From Centroberyx gerrardi (taxonomy: Eukaryota > Chordata > Actinopteri > Beryciformes > Berycidae): DNA of 64,000 nucleotides. The stretch is taken from the NCBI RefSeq assembly GCF_048128805.1, contig NC_136017.1, forward strand, positions 1,490,456-1,554,455, written 5' to 3'. Under the pieces are notes generated by a model, which was not told the DNA's origin, made no database searches, and worked only from the letters and a program-made list of their open reading frames with translations. This document shows, in pieces, positions 31,740 to 44,268 of the stretch; positions within the stretch are counted from its first letter, which is position 1, and each line of letters opens with the position of its first letter. Position numbers and translations under genes: made by a program.

Positions 31740-33079
31740 GTATCGTTGTGGCGCAGATTATTTTCACCACCAAAAGGTATTGTAACCAGTTTACATGACA
31801 GTTTACAGTGGGTTAGTGGTGTTAATGTTAAAATCTGAAGTCTACTAAAAGTAGTAGTTAGTAATTAGTTGCTTTCTGCTGCAGGTTTGAGGGGAAAAAA
31901 ACTCTTCAATAGGACTTTGACTCTCACTAACTCTGCCAGCGATGATAGAAGGCTTTTTGACAATTTATTAACAAAATAAGCTTAAAAGTTAAAATAAGGT
32001 TTCTCAGACAAGTTCAACATTAATGATGCTTCATCAACAATATTGTGGAAACTATATTTTCATGTATGATATTTACTTTTGTAACCAGGCTAGTTTCACT
32101 GACTGCAGCAAGACAAACATAAAAGTTGCAACCAACAATATAAAACAACATATGTTAAAATACAATAAATGTCACATAATATAAAGTGCAAATTAAAACA
32201 ATAATCTACAGTAAAATCTCTTGCTGTAATAAAAATGGAAGAGTTTAACTTCCTGTCACATGCTCCACACATTTTTGATATTGCAGCTGTCATTTTGTGT
32301 AAAGTCAGACACACAGCTCGCTCTGTTATTGAATTTTAAAGCGATATACATTTTTCCTCCTCCATGCATTACATCTGTGTGTGCTGGTCTGCTGTTTAGT
32401 TGACTGTAGATGATGTGGTTAATGTCTCCATCTAGTGGACATACAGTAGAACTGATCACCTGATCTGTGATTTCTCTGCCTCAGACCTGGTTTCTGGCCT
32501 CAGGTTAGACCGGTTTGGTGTCAGACTGATGTTTCTAGACTTTGATAGTGAAGTTATAAGGAAGTGACCGCACCCTCAGATCAAATGAACACAGACACCC
32601 AGAACTGACGAAGGAGAATAAGCAGCGTCTTCTCTGTCAGTGTTTCCTCTACAGATGAAGGCAGAACATCTCTGTGACTTGATCTGGATGTGAATTCACC
32701 AGGAAAACATCTTCCAAGGTAAGATTGTTGTTTGATGAATACACTAGCTGACATTGTATGATGTGACTGTATAGTTGACTTTTGTAAGACAAAGTGCTAA
32801 AGTCTTTCAAATCACCTGCTGTTTGCAGATGGCGTTCATAGTGCCATTATTAATACAACATTTTTTAAATCCATGATGTATATTGATAATTTTTGTAGCG
32901 CAAAATTTTGTGCCAGAAATGTTCATTACATTCCTAACACTACAGTATATTTGGCATTTTACTGTCAGGAGTGATCAGAACAGCAGAAGTGATATATCCT
33001 GTAATGGAAACCTTGTTGTAATGGATCAGTCCAGCTAACAGCATGTTGGGTGTGTTTGTGTAAAGGTGTTCGCTCTACT

Positions 33080-34981
33080 ATGAGTCAGTCTGAGGAGAGA
33101 GAGGAGGGGCTCCCTCCCTCTAAAACCACTCTGTCTGGGGAACATGACAGCCGGACCAAAGCTAAGAGGTAAGATGAGGATCTCTAACTGTCCATGACTG
33201 TTCTCCATCTCAGAGCTCAGCAGTGAAATCATTACAGCATCATTATTCAGAGTAAAAGCTCTGTCTCTGTTGTGTTGAAGCCCAGTCCAGCGAGTCCAGG
33301 AGAGACCAGACTCCCCTGAACCCAGCTGTGTGTCCATGAAGAGTGACCGGTCTATGGATCCTCCTCGAAATTTTAAAGATAAACATCCTTCTGAAAATAT
33401 GTAAGTCATTATTTTAGTATGTTAGCATTACTAAGAAAGTAAGTTCTTCATAAGGACACAGATACCTTCACTGTGTTCATAATGTTTCTATCAGGATCCA
33501 GCAGGAGAGACCAGACTCCCCTGAACCCAGCTGTGTGTCCATGAAGAGTGGCCACTCTATGGATCCTCCTATTTATTTTAAAAGAAAACATTCTGACAAA
33601 AAAAAAAAGAAGAAAAAAAAAAGACAATCTTCTGAAACAAAGTAAGTCAAGATAATGTTACTATATAATGTTAGCATTAACAAAGCTTTTAAAAGATGTA
33701 ACATTGGTCTTGTTTTTTAACCATTTCTGTGTGAGAAAGTTTGGAAGCTACTATAGAAGCTGTTGAGGAAGGGGAGAACGTTACTCATTCACTCTCCTCT
33801 CACAGATTTTCTATCTGGTTCTGGGATTTTAACTGGTGACCTTCTGCTCAAAATCCTGATTTTCTTGAGGTTAAAATACCCTTCTTTTGTCAATCCTGTG
33901 TTCCTATCAGGATCCAGCAGGAGAGACCAGACTATCCTGAGCCCAGCTGTGTGTCCATGAAGAGTGACTGGTCTATGGATCGCCCGATTTATTTTAAAAG
34001 ACAACATTCTTCTAAAACAACGCAAGTCAACATAATGTTAATATTTAATTTTAGCATTAATAAAGAATTTTAAAGATGTAACATTGCTCTTGCTTTTTAA
34101 CCTTTTTCATGTAGAGAAAGTTTGGCAGCTACAATAGAAGCTGTTGAGGAACGGGGGGAGAATGTTTCTCATTCACTCTCCTGTCACAGATTTTCTATCT
34201 GGTTCTGGGATTTGACCTGGTGACCTTCTGGTCAAAATCCCGGCCCTTCATACAAATTTTAAATTGTAAAATTGTTTTCTTCATAAGGACACAGATATCT
34301 TCACTGTGCTCATAATATGTTTCTATCCAACCTGATCTCACACAAATACGTGAGATGAACACATTTCCCAAACCTTAGCCAAGTTGTATTACTTGCCTAA
34401 AGTTGACCTTTAGCCAACCTGTAGGTAAAAATGGTCTGTCGAATTTGTGCTGTTGAGGGAAAATATTTACTGAATTTGCAGGCTCATAAACCACACTGTT
34501 TGTGTTGCTGGCCAGTTGCCTGGGATTTGTTTAGAACAGTGCAAAATAGCTGACTGCATAAGGCATAGAGTATTAATGTATGCGTTTGAATTTGGTATAG
34601 CCTAATAATAAGAGGTATTATTTATGAATTTATTTTGACAGTAAGGGTTAGGGTAAAAGGAAATGCCTCTAATGGTTTTGATGTGGAGCGCAGAGTTTAA
34701 GTTTGATAGCGGTCTGTCTGCTGTAGGATCTCACCTTCACGGCTCCTGCAAAGAGATTCTTGAAATCTCACGACTAGATGAACGACACATTTCATACTAC
34801 TTGAGTTCTGAGTATTTTCTAGAAAGCTTCGTGAAATAAACAAATGTCTTGAAGAATGGCTTCAAGATATACACAGCAGTACGACCTGCTTTGGGAAAGA
34901 CACTCCAGAGCAACATTTACAGTGGAGTTCACCTTGTGTTTCTGCCAGGATTCATCATGACAGAACACAACACCTTTAACA

Positions 34982-35028
<47 letters not shown>

Positions 35029-38000
35029 CCACAGAGTTCACCAGCAAAGGAAAGAGGTTCCCAGTGGTCAGTCTGCTCAGGAGCATCAAACAGACCTGGA
35101 CTCCATATTTATGGTGTGTAAATGTACAACAACACCTTTTACTTCAGCTACAAAGAAAATGCAAATCAACCATTCTGGTCATTATAGTCTCCATGCTGCA
35201 CTCTTTAGACCAGTGGGCTTTCAAACCATGCAAGATGGATTTGATGTTGGGTTCCACGATTTTAATACATGAAACTTTAATTTATATAATATTCTGTTCC
35301 AGCTTCTTGAGGACAACATTGTCACTTTTGTGAAGAACGAGCTGAAAAGGGTCCAGAGGGTTCTGAGTCCAGATTACCCAGAATGCTCAGAGAGTCAGAG
35401 GGAGGATGAGGAGGTGGTGGACGGTGAGGAGGAAGAGCAGAGGAGGAGCAGCAGAGAGGCTTTTCTGAAGATCACTGTACACTTCCTGAGGAGAATGAAG
35501 CAGGAGGAGCTGGCTGACTTTCTGCAGAGCAGTAAGAGGCTTTTAACAGGTTTAACATGATGGAAAGGGGAAATGGTGGGAAATGAAAGATGTTTACATT
35601 TCCAAACTCTGCTCTAAATATGCTGTACACATCTGCATCAGATCTATACAATTATGCACACAATCATATATTCAGCTCATCAGTTTGTCCACTACTGATG
35701 AGCTGAATATATATTGTGGAGTGGAAAAATATATACATCCACCCTGAAATCCACTCATTGATTTCATTTGTTGTTTGTTAATTCAGAAACTCTTGCTGCA
35801 GAGTGCCAACATGAACTCAAATCTGATCTGAAGGAGAAGTTTCAGTGTTTGTTTGAGGGGATTGCTAAAGCAGGAAACCCAACACTTCTGAATCAGATCT
35901 ACACAGAGCTTCACATTACAGAGGGAGGGAGTGGAGAGGTCAATGATGAACATGAGGTCAGACAGATTGAAAAAGCATCCAGGAAACCAGTGAGACCAGA
36001 AACAACAATCAAATGTGAAGACATCTTTAAACCCTTACCTGGAAGAGATAAACCAATCAGAACAGTGATGACAAAGGGAGTGGCTGGCATTGGGAAAACA
36101 GTCTTAACACAGAAGTTCACTCTGGACTGGGCTGAAGACAAAGCCAACCAGGATATACAGTTCACATTTCCGTTCACTTTTCGAGAGCTGAATCTGCTGA
36201 AAGAGAAAAAGTACAGCTTGGTGAAACTTCTTCATCACTTCTTTACTGAGACCAGAGAAGCAGGAATCTGCAGGTTTGACAAGTTCCAGGTTGTGTTCAT
36301 CTTTGACGGTCTGGATGAGTGTCGACTTCCTCTAGACTTCCAGAACAACGAGATCCTGACTGATGTTACAGAGTCGACCTCAGTGGATGTGCTGCTGACA
36401 AACCTCATCAAGGGGAAACTGCTTCCCTCTGCTCGCCTCTGGATAACCACACGACCTGCAGCAGCCAATCAGATCCCTCCTGAGTGTGTTGACATGGTGA
36501 CAGAGGTGAGAGGCTTCACTGACCCACAGAAGGAGGAGTACTTCAGGAAGAGATTCAGAGATGAGGAGCAGGCCAGCAGAATCATCTCCCACATCAAGAC
36601 TTCACGAAGCCTCCACATCATGTGCCACATCCCAGTCTTCTGCTGGATCACTGCTACAGTTCTGGACCATGTGTTGAAAACCAGTGAGAGAGGAGACCTG
36701 CCCAAGACCCTGACTGAGATGTACATCCACTTCCTGGTGGTTCAGTCCAAAGTGGGGAACGTCAAGTATCATGGGAGAGCTGAGACAGAGCCACACTGGA
36801 CTGCAGAGACCAGGAAGATGATTCTCTCTCTGGGAAAACTGGCTTTTGAGCAGCTGGAGAAAGGCAACCTGATCTTCTATGAAGCCGACCTGACAGAGTG
36901 TGGCATTGATATCAGAGCAGCCTCAGTGTACTCAGGAGTGTTCACACAGATCTTTAAAGAGGAGTGTGGGCTGTACCAGGACAAGGTCTTCTGCTTTGTC
37001 CATCTGAGCATGCAGGAGTTTCTGGCTGCTGTTTATGTCATCGTCTCATTCATCGACTCTGGTGTCAATCTGCTGTCAGAAACTCAATCAACCTCCACAC
37101 CATCTAAACCAAGAGACAAATCTCAGGTAAATCAGCTCTACCAGAGTGCTGTGGACAAGGCCTTACAGAGTCCAAATGGACACCTGGACTTGTTCCTCCA
37201 CTTCCTCCTGGGTCTTTCACTCCAGACCAATCAGACTCTCCTACGAGGCCTGCTGACACAGACAGGAAGTAGCTCACAGACCAATCAGAAAACAGTCCAG
37301 TACATCAAGAAGAAGATCAGGGAGAATCTCTCTGCAGAGAGAAGCATCAATCTGTTCCACTGTCTGAATGAGCTGAATGACCGTTCTCTAGTGAAGGAGA
37401 TCCAACAGTATCTGAGATCAGGAAGTCTCTCCACAGACGAACTCTCCCCTGCTCAGTGGTCGGCTCTGGTCTTCATCTTACTGTCATCAGAAGAGAAGCT
37501 GGACGTGTTTGACCTGAAGAAATACTCTGCTTCAGAGGAGGCTCTTCTGAGGCTGCTGCCAGTGATCAAAGCCTCCAATAAATCTTTGTAAGTGCATAGA
37601 AAACTGGATACATTCAGTATATCACACCTAATATTCAAACAGAGGAAAAGAAAACATATTTTCAAAGTTCTTGTTTGTCTTTATCACTAATTCTCCTTCA
37701 GGCTGAGTGTCTGTAATCTGTCAGAGAGAAGCTGTGAAGCTCTGGCCTCAGTTCTCAGCTCCCAGTCCTCTAGTCTGAGAGAGCTGGACCTGAGTAACAA
37801 CGACCTGCAGGATTCAGGAGTGAAGCTGCTCTCTGTTGGACTGGAGAGTCCACACTGTAGACTGGAAACTCTCAAGTGAGATCCATTTATCGTTTTTCTT
37901 GATTGATTTGACATATTTCTCCAAACTAAGGTCTGCACTCTCAAAAGTCTCTCTCGGGTCAGGATTCCTGAATCTGCAAAGGGTGACCCTGCAAGTTATA

Positions 38001-41000
38001 TATCAGGATTTCAGAGCCATTTTACATCGACATTTTCAATTTCATTGGAAAGAACGGTTTGGAATTTTTCAGTACTTGTTTTATTCTGATCCAAATTCAT
38101 TTACACAGCCATGAACATGAAGAATTTAGAGAAGATCATCCATGCTCTGATATCATGTCATTAGATTACTGCACTTCTCCATAAGAGCCATAAGAAGAGA
38201 TCACGTATCCCTAATTTTAGCGTCTCTCTACTGGTTACCACTTAGATACAGAATTAACAATAAAGGGTAACTTCAGTATTTTTCAACCTGGACCCTATTT
38301 TCCCATCTTTTTGTGTCTAAGTGACTAAAGGGGACAACAATTTTTCAAATTGGTCCAGTATTGAGCAAGATCGCTCCACGGGCTGCAATGTAATCCAACG
38401 GGGCAAATCGCACCGTCAATGTACGTCCACTAAAAGCTTGTTTTTGCCACTGACAGGCTCAGATTGTTATTATAAGTGTCTGACAACATTATGGAAAGGA
38501 CCCTACAGAGAAATGAAACGTTTTTCTTTAACTTTCGCTTGATCCGGTCTGTCTGTAACCAAATCTCGCTCAAGTCTCGCGAGAGTTGAGTTGTTGCAGG
38601 AAGTCAACTGTGGAAACGTGAGTGAGAGTTGGAGAGAGGAGTGCCGGGAGGAGTTTGTTGTGTTGGAGTATCTAAAAGATAAAAAAACAATGGTTTGTGT
38701 TTCCGAATTGTGCCAACAAAATGTTGCGCAACTCTTCGCGCAGCTTTCATAAACTACCTTTGTTGGATAGGGACACGCTGAAGTTGTGGCTAGTTGTGCT
38801 ACAAATGGATGCTAACACTCCTGTCCATACACTGCGCTTTGCAGACCATCGGGTCTGCAGTGACCATTTTGACCGGGATGACTACTGCCAGCCAAAGAGG
38901 AGAAGAAATCCTATACCAAAGCACTTTTTCCTAAAGAAAAATGCTGTTCCAAGAGTGAGCGAGAGTTGGTTACACACAGACCGGATCAAGCGAAAGGTAA
39001 AGAAAAACGTTTCATTTCTCTGTAGGATCCTTTCCATAATGTTGTCAGACACTTATAATAACAATCTGAATCTGTCAGTGGCAAAAACAAGAACTTTTAG
39101 TGGACGTACATTGACGGTGTGATTTGCCCCGTCGGATTACATTGCAGCCCGTTTCGCGGCTGCTGGCTGCTTGCTGCAGCGATCTCGCTCAATACTGGAC
39201 CAATTTCAAAAATTGTTGTCCCCTTTAGTCACTTAGACACAAAAAGATGGGAAAATAGGGTCCAGGTTGAAAAATACCGAAGTTACCCTTTAAGATTTCA
39301 CTGATCACATGTAAAGCATGGCTAGCTTTGTCCATGAGTTTCACTGCAGAGCTCTTAGTTTCCTATGAGTTGGAGAGCAAGCTGTAGAGCAAGATTTAGA
39401 GAAGATCATCCATGCTCTGATATCATGTCATTTAGATTACTGCACTTCTCTCTATTCCTGTCTCAGCCATAATTCACTGTCACATCTCCAGCTTGTTCAG
39501 AATAGAGCAGCTAGGATTTTAACTAGTGTTAAACAGAGATCATATATCCCCAATTTTAGTATCTCTCTACTGCTTACCACTAAGATACAGAATTAATATT
39601 AAGATTTCACTGATCACATTTAAAACATGGCTAGTTTTGTCCATGAGTTTCACTGCAGAGCTCTTAGTTCCCTGTGAGCCGGAGAGCAAGCTGAGATCTT
39701 CAGGTCCTTCTGACTTTCCCTCAGTCTAGACTCAAGACTGAAGGTGAAAACACTTTTCCCATCAGGGCCTCTAGACTGTGGAATGCCTTCCTGAGGGATT
39801 AGGCTCAGATGAGATTTTGTAAAGCATAACACAGCACATACCATTTGGTGGATGTATTTATCCAAATCACCTTACAGTACCATGTGAGTACCGTGCGAAT
39901 ACATTTTTGGTGACCTCAGTGGAAATCAAACCAGTATCCCTGGCATTGTTAGTGCTACACTCAGCTCAGTGAGCTACAGCATCATGCAAAGTACACTGTA
40001 ACCTCTGCTTTTATCATTATTAGTAGTAGCAATCTGAAAGAAAAAAACACAGACAACATGGATATTAAGATATAGGAGAACAACATTTTCATGTCTTTTC
40101 ATGTCCATTAAGGCTGAGTGGCTGTAAGCTGTCAGAGAGAAGCTGTGAAGCTCTGGCCTCAGTTCTCAGCTCCCAGTCCTCTAGTCTGAGAGAGCTGGAC
40201 CTGAGTAACAACGACCTGCAGGATTCAGGAGTGAAGCTGCTCTCTGCTGGACTGGAGAGTCCACACTGTAGACTGGAGACTCTCAGGTAAGATCAGATTA
40301 TGATGCTTTTGTGTAATGATATGTTGTGACTATAACATTGCATGCTGTAGTCCTTCTATTTGCTGTTGCCATCAAGCTCCCCTCCATCGCGTTTCGTTCT
40401 AACCCTTGCATCACTGGGATAACCTGGAATGGTACAGAACAAAAGGTTTCTCTTTATGCGGATGACCTTCTCTTGTATATCTCAAACGTATCTGTTTCTG
40501 TCCCTGCTGCCCTTACCACTCTTAAATCATTCAGTGTTATATCAGACTATAAATTGAATCTTGGTAAAAGTGAACTACTTCCTCTAAATGCACGTAAATA
40601 CCCTCTACATACTTTACCATTAAAAATTGCTCAGCATAGCTTCACATATCTTGGAATTCAAGTGAGAGATAAATTTGACAATCTTTGTAAGGCCATCTTT
40701 GCTCCTTTATTAGCTCGTGTGCGGGAGGACTTTGAGCGCTGGTCGCTGCTCCCTCTGAATTTAACTGCACGGATTAATTCAGTGAAGATGAATACTCTCC
40801 CAAAGTTCTCCTACTCTTTCAGTGTATACCCATTTTCCTCCCCCAAACTTTCCTCTGTAAAATTGATAGTCTAATTCTCAGAATTATATAGTATTGGCTT
40901 CGATATGATAAACTTCATCCACCCCCCGCTTGGTTGGCTATGGAGGCTTCTTCCTCTAAGCCCATGTCATTGACAGCTCTAGTGCACTCCCCTGTCAACT

Positions 41001-42990
41001 GCACCTCTTCCCCCTATGTTAAAAACATGATAATTAAAACCTCACTGAAGATTTGGAACCAGTCATTTTGGTTTGCAAACATTCTCTACCTCTGCCCCTT
41101 TAGCTGCAAATCATGCTTTCCCTCCTTATCTAGCTGATGGAGCATTCTCTGTGTGGTCCAACCTTGGAATTAAGACATTCAAAGATTTATATGTTGACAA
41201 TACATTTGCATCTTTCCACAGCCAAATGTGGTCTGTTTCAATGCAAACGTGTTCACTGCACTCATTGGACCAAAGTTAGACTCTCCAGGATCTATGATAA
41301 TGTTGATCTGTCATGTGATAGATGTCATCAAACACCTGCAAACCACATACATATGTTCTGGTCGTGCCCATCTCTTTGTAACTACTGGACAGAGATATTC
41401 AATATGCTGTCAAAGATAACTGGGACACTAGTTGAACCTAATGCTATTACTGCACTTTTTGGGGTCATTTCACCCCAGCTATCAATACCTACATTTCAAG
41501 CAGATTTTATAGCCTTTGTTGCATTACTAGCCAGACGTCTGATATTGATAAAATGGAAATCACCAATGCCCCCTTCTCACACTTTATGGATAAAGGATAT
41601 TTTCAATCATTTACAGCTGGAAACTATTAGATGTGGGGTCCCTTCTTTGCCTATGTAGAAAAGAATACCTTTCCAATTATCCCTGAGTAAAGACCCAGCG
41701 TGGTTATGGTTTAGCTTGAAGGGTAATGATGATATATTCCTGTCTGCTGAGATGTGACATAAGTGTCAACGTATTGAAAATATTCCGTCAAAACTAACCA
41801 AGTTGACTGTTTGTTGTGTGCGTTTATCTGTTTATTTTACTTTACTTTATTTATTTATTTTTTCTTTCCCTGTATGTTATTGTCTTTTCTACTATACATT
41901 GTCTTAGTCATTGTTTATGCAACCGTTCATTTTGTATTATAACACAATGCATTTACAAGTGCTCTTTTTTATTCCTGCCTCATTTGTTCAAAACTCAAAT
42001 AAACAAAGTTTAAAAAAAAAAAAAAAACATTGCATGCTGGTTTTTAGGTCACTGTGTTCTGTTTTTTTTATATTATTTGTGGTCATATACATTTTGCATT
42101 GATCAAAAAAAAAATGAATATGGTATAAACCCAGTATGATAAAAATGTGTTGTATTCCTCTTCTTTTCTACGCTGTTCATTTAATTCTATTAAAAGGGTG
42201 AACAGAGTTATAGCATCATGTTTGAGCTCTGAAACATAAAATGTTCCCTGTCCAAATGTACTTGAGTAAGACAATGAACCCCTTCCTGCTCACTGACAGT
42301 GAGTCGCTCTGGAAAGATAAAATGTTTCTATTAATTTTGTCAGGTTAAATTTCAACAAGCTCACAGAGAAATGCTGTCAGGAGTTGTCGTCAGTTCTCAG
42401 CTCCCAGTCCTCTAGTCTGAGAGAGCTGGACCTGAGTAACAACGACCTGCAGGATTCAGGAGTGAAGCTGCTCTCTGCTGGACTGGAGAGTCCACACTGT
42501 AGACTGGAAACTCTCAGGTAAGATCAGTTTACAGTTCAGTCAGGACCACTTTAGTCAAAGGAGTCGGGTTGCAAGCGGCTTGCAGAGGAAGCAGCAAGGG
42601 TAGGCAGACTGAAGCAGCTTTAAATAAGGCGCCCTGTATGAGATTTGCCAATTGCATGCATAGAAGGGAATCAGCTGAGCCATCAGCTGATGTGGGCTGG
42701 CTTTGAGATCAGCTGCTATCAGCTGATGTAGGCTGGGTTTGTGAGCTGAGCTTGACTTCGTGGCCTGCCTGAACTAATGCTATGCTCAATTTTTTTTCAA
42801 TTGATTAGACACATTTCTCTAAACGAAGGTCCATGCTCTCAAAACAGTCTCTCAGGTCAGGATTCTTCAATCTGTTCAGCAGATGACATTTAAATCCTGC
42901 TTTACATGCAGGTTAATGTCAGTAAACAAACACTTGACCCGTGTAGGATTTTCTCTGCTTACATGTTACATTTTTTTGGTAGAATTTGAC

Positions 42991-43088
<98 letters not shown>

Positions 43089-44268
43089 GCTGTCAGGCTG
43101 TCTGCTCACAGAGGAAGGCTGTGCTTCTCTGGCCTCAGCTCTGAGCTCCAACCCCTCCCATCTGAGAGAGCTGGACCTGAGCTACAATCATCCAGGAGCC
43201 TCAGGAGTGAAGCTGCTCTCTGCTGGACTGGAGGATCCACACTGGAGACTGGACTCTCTCAGGTCTGGAGAGGCAACGTCTGCTAGAAGGCTGAGAGTCA
43301 CACACATTTTCTCTGTCACACTGAGAAGATGAGGAATATTGTTTAATATGTAATGGTGGATATGAGTGATGTTGTATGGAAAATCACTCATACAGAAGGT
43401 TATGAAGGTTATTTGTTTCCATTATGAAGAGATTATGCTGGTCTGACTTTATTTAACCCCACAGTGTGGACCATGGTGGAGTGCAGTGGTTGAAACCAGG
43501 TCTGAGGAAGTGTAAGTGTGTATTTAGTTTGTTTGCATTCAATTCCTATTTAAATAGAAAGCTCATGTATGTGACATCTTTTTATTCAAATCCTATTAAA
43601 AGATGGCTGACAAAATGTGTCATCATGAAACTGAAGAAATGAACAGTCAATCTGTTAAATCAACAGATAATAAACACAACAGGTGTATTAGATGAGAAGC
43701 TGCTGCTGTATTGAGTCTTGTTCTCTCATCAGATGTCTGTGAACTCACACTGGACCCAAACACAGCAAACAGAAGGCTCTTCCTGTCTGAAGACAACAGA
43801 AAGGTGACAGAGGTGAGAGAGAAGCAGCCATATCCTGATCACCCAGAGAGATTTGACTACTGTCCTCAGCTGCTGTGTAGAAATGGTCTGACTGGTCGCT
43901 GTTACTGGGAGGTCGAGTGGGAAGGAGAGGTTCATATAGGAGTGACTTACAGAGGAATCAGAAGGAGAGGAGAGGGTGATGACTGCAGGCTTGGATGGAA
44001 TGAAAAGTCCTGGAGTCTGTTCTGCTATGATAATAGTTACTCTGTCTGGCACAATAACAGAGGAACACTCATATCTTCCACTTCCTCTTCTGACTCAGAC
44101 AGAGTAGCAGTGTATCTGGACTGGCCTGCTGGCTCTCTGTCCTTCTACAGAGTTTCCTCTGACACACTGATCCACATCCACACCTTCCACTCCACATTCA
44201 CTGAACCACTCTACCCTGGGTTTGGGGTTGGAACGTTTGGTTCCTCAGTGTCTTTGTGTCAGGGTTAG
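33080..44268 (+). CDS. nlrc3-like: NLR gene B: NLRC3-like FISNA-NACHT-LRR-B30.2 receptor, 1284 aa, 13 exons
   Basis: Near-identical paralogue of gene A. Exons: 33080-33168, 33281-33400, 33495-33641, 33911-34021, 35035-35113, 35303-35531, 35787-37587, 37702-37875, 40113-40286, 42344-42517, 43089-43262, 43465-43511, 43733-44268; total 3855 nt, open throughout. Exon 2 has a 6-bp insertion (QRVQERP instead of QQERP) and PPRNFK for PPIKFK. Walker A is at residues 356-363 and Walker B at 427-436. The NACHT-exon protein is the same as in A. The B30.2 exon differs from A at 12 sites in its first 90 or so bases ([20 protein letters not shown]) and is almost identical after that. It keeps a normal 3' flank with AATAAA at 44748. 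The near-identity means expression assays or short reads cannot separate A from B except at these sites. Confidence 0.88.
34985..35034 (+). repeat. (TG)n microsatellite at acceptor of exon 5, gene B
   Basis: Same position as in A; the TG run is slightly longer (about 40 bp) and leads into TACTCCACAG. Confidence 0.9.
38264..39289 (+). mobile_element. Long-TIR TTAA-target THAP element (unit B)
   Basis: Orthologous to the element at 22014 (same insertion point and same one-base frame offset at the THAP start) but 24 bp shorter, missing the segment that in A encodes VERPAADR between AVPR and VSESW. The right flank is TTAA at 39290-39293. Confidence 0.7.
39294..39840 (+). mobile_element. L2/Rex-like RT fragment, tandemly duplicated in gene B intron 8
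   Basis: After the THAP element the RT fragment runs to about 39383 and then restarts (TTTAGAGAAGATCATCCATG) as a second, fuller copy with an empty TTAA site (ATTAATATTAAGATTTCACT). It reads [20 protein letters not shown], as in L2/Rex C-termini. Gene A lacks this extra 285 bp. Confidence 0.65.
40348..42025 (+). mobile_element. 5'-truncated L1-clade LINE in intron 9 of gene B
   Basis: Same insertion as in gene A, with target duplications AACATTGCATGCTG at 40334-40347 and 42026-42039. It keeps 9 bp (AAATCATGC region near 41107) absent from A's copy and has a slightly shorter poly(A). Confidence 0.9.
42994..43088 (+). repeat. (TG)n microsatellite at the acceptor of LRR exon 4, gene B
   Basis: About 92 bp of TG repeats ending in GTGTGCAG. 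This is 36 bp longer than in gene A and about twice the length in gene C, at the same splice acceptor. Confidence 0.9.
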
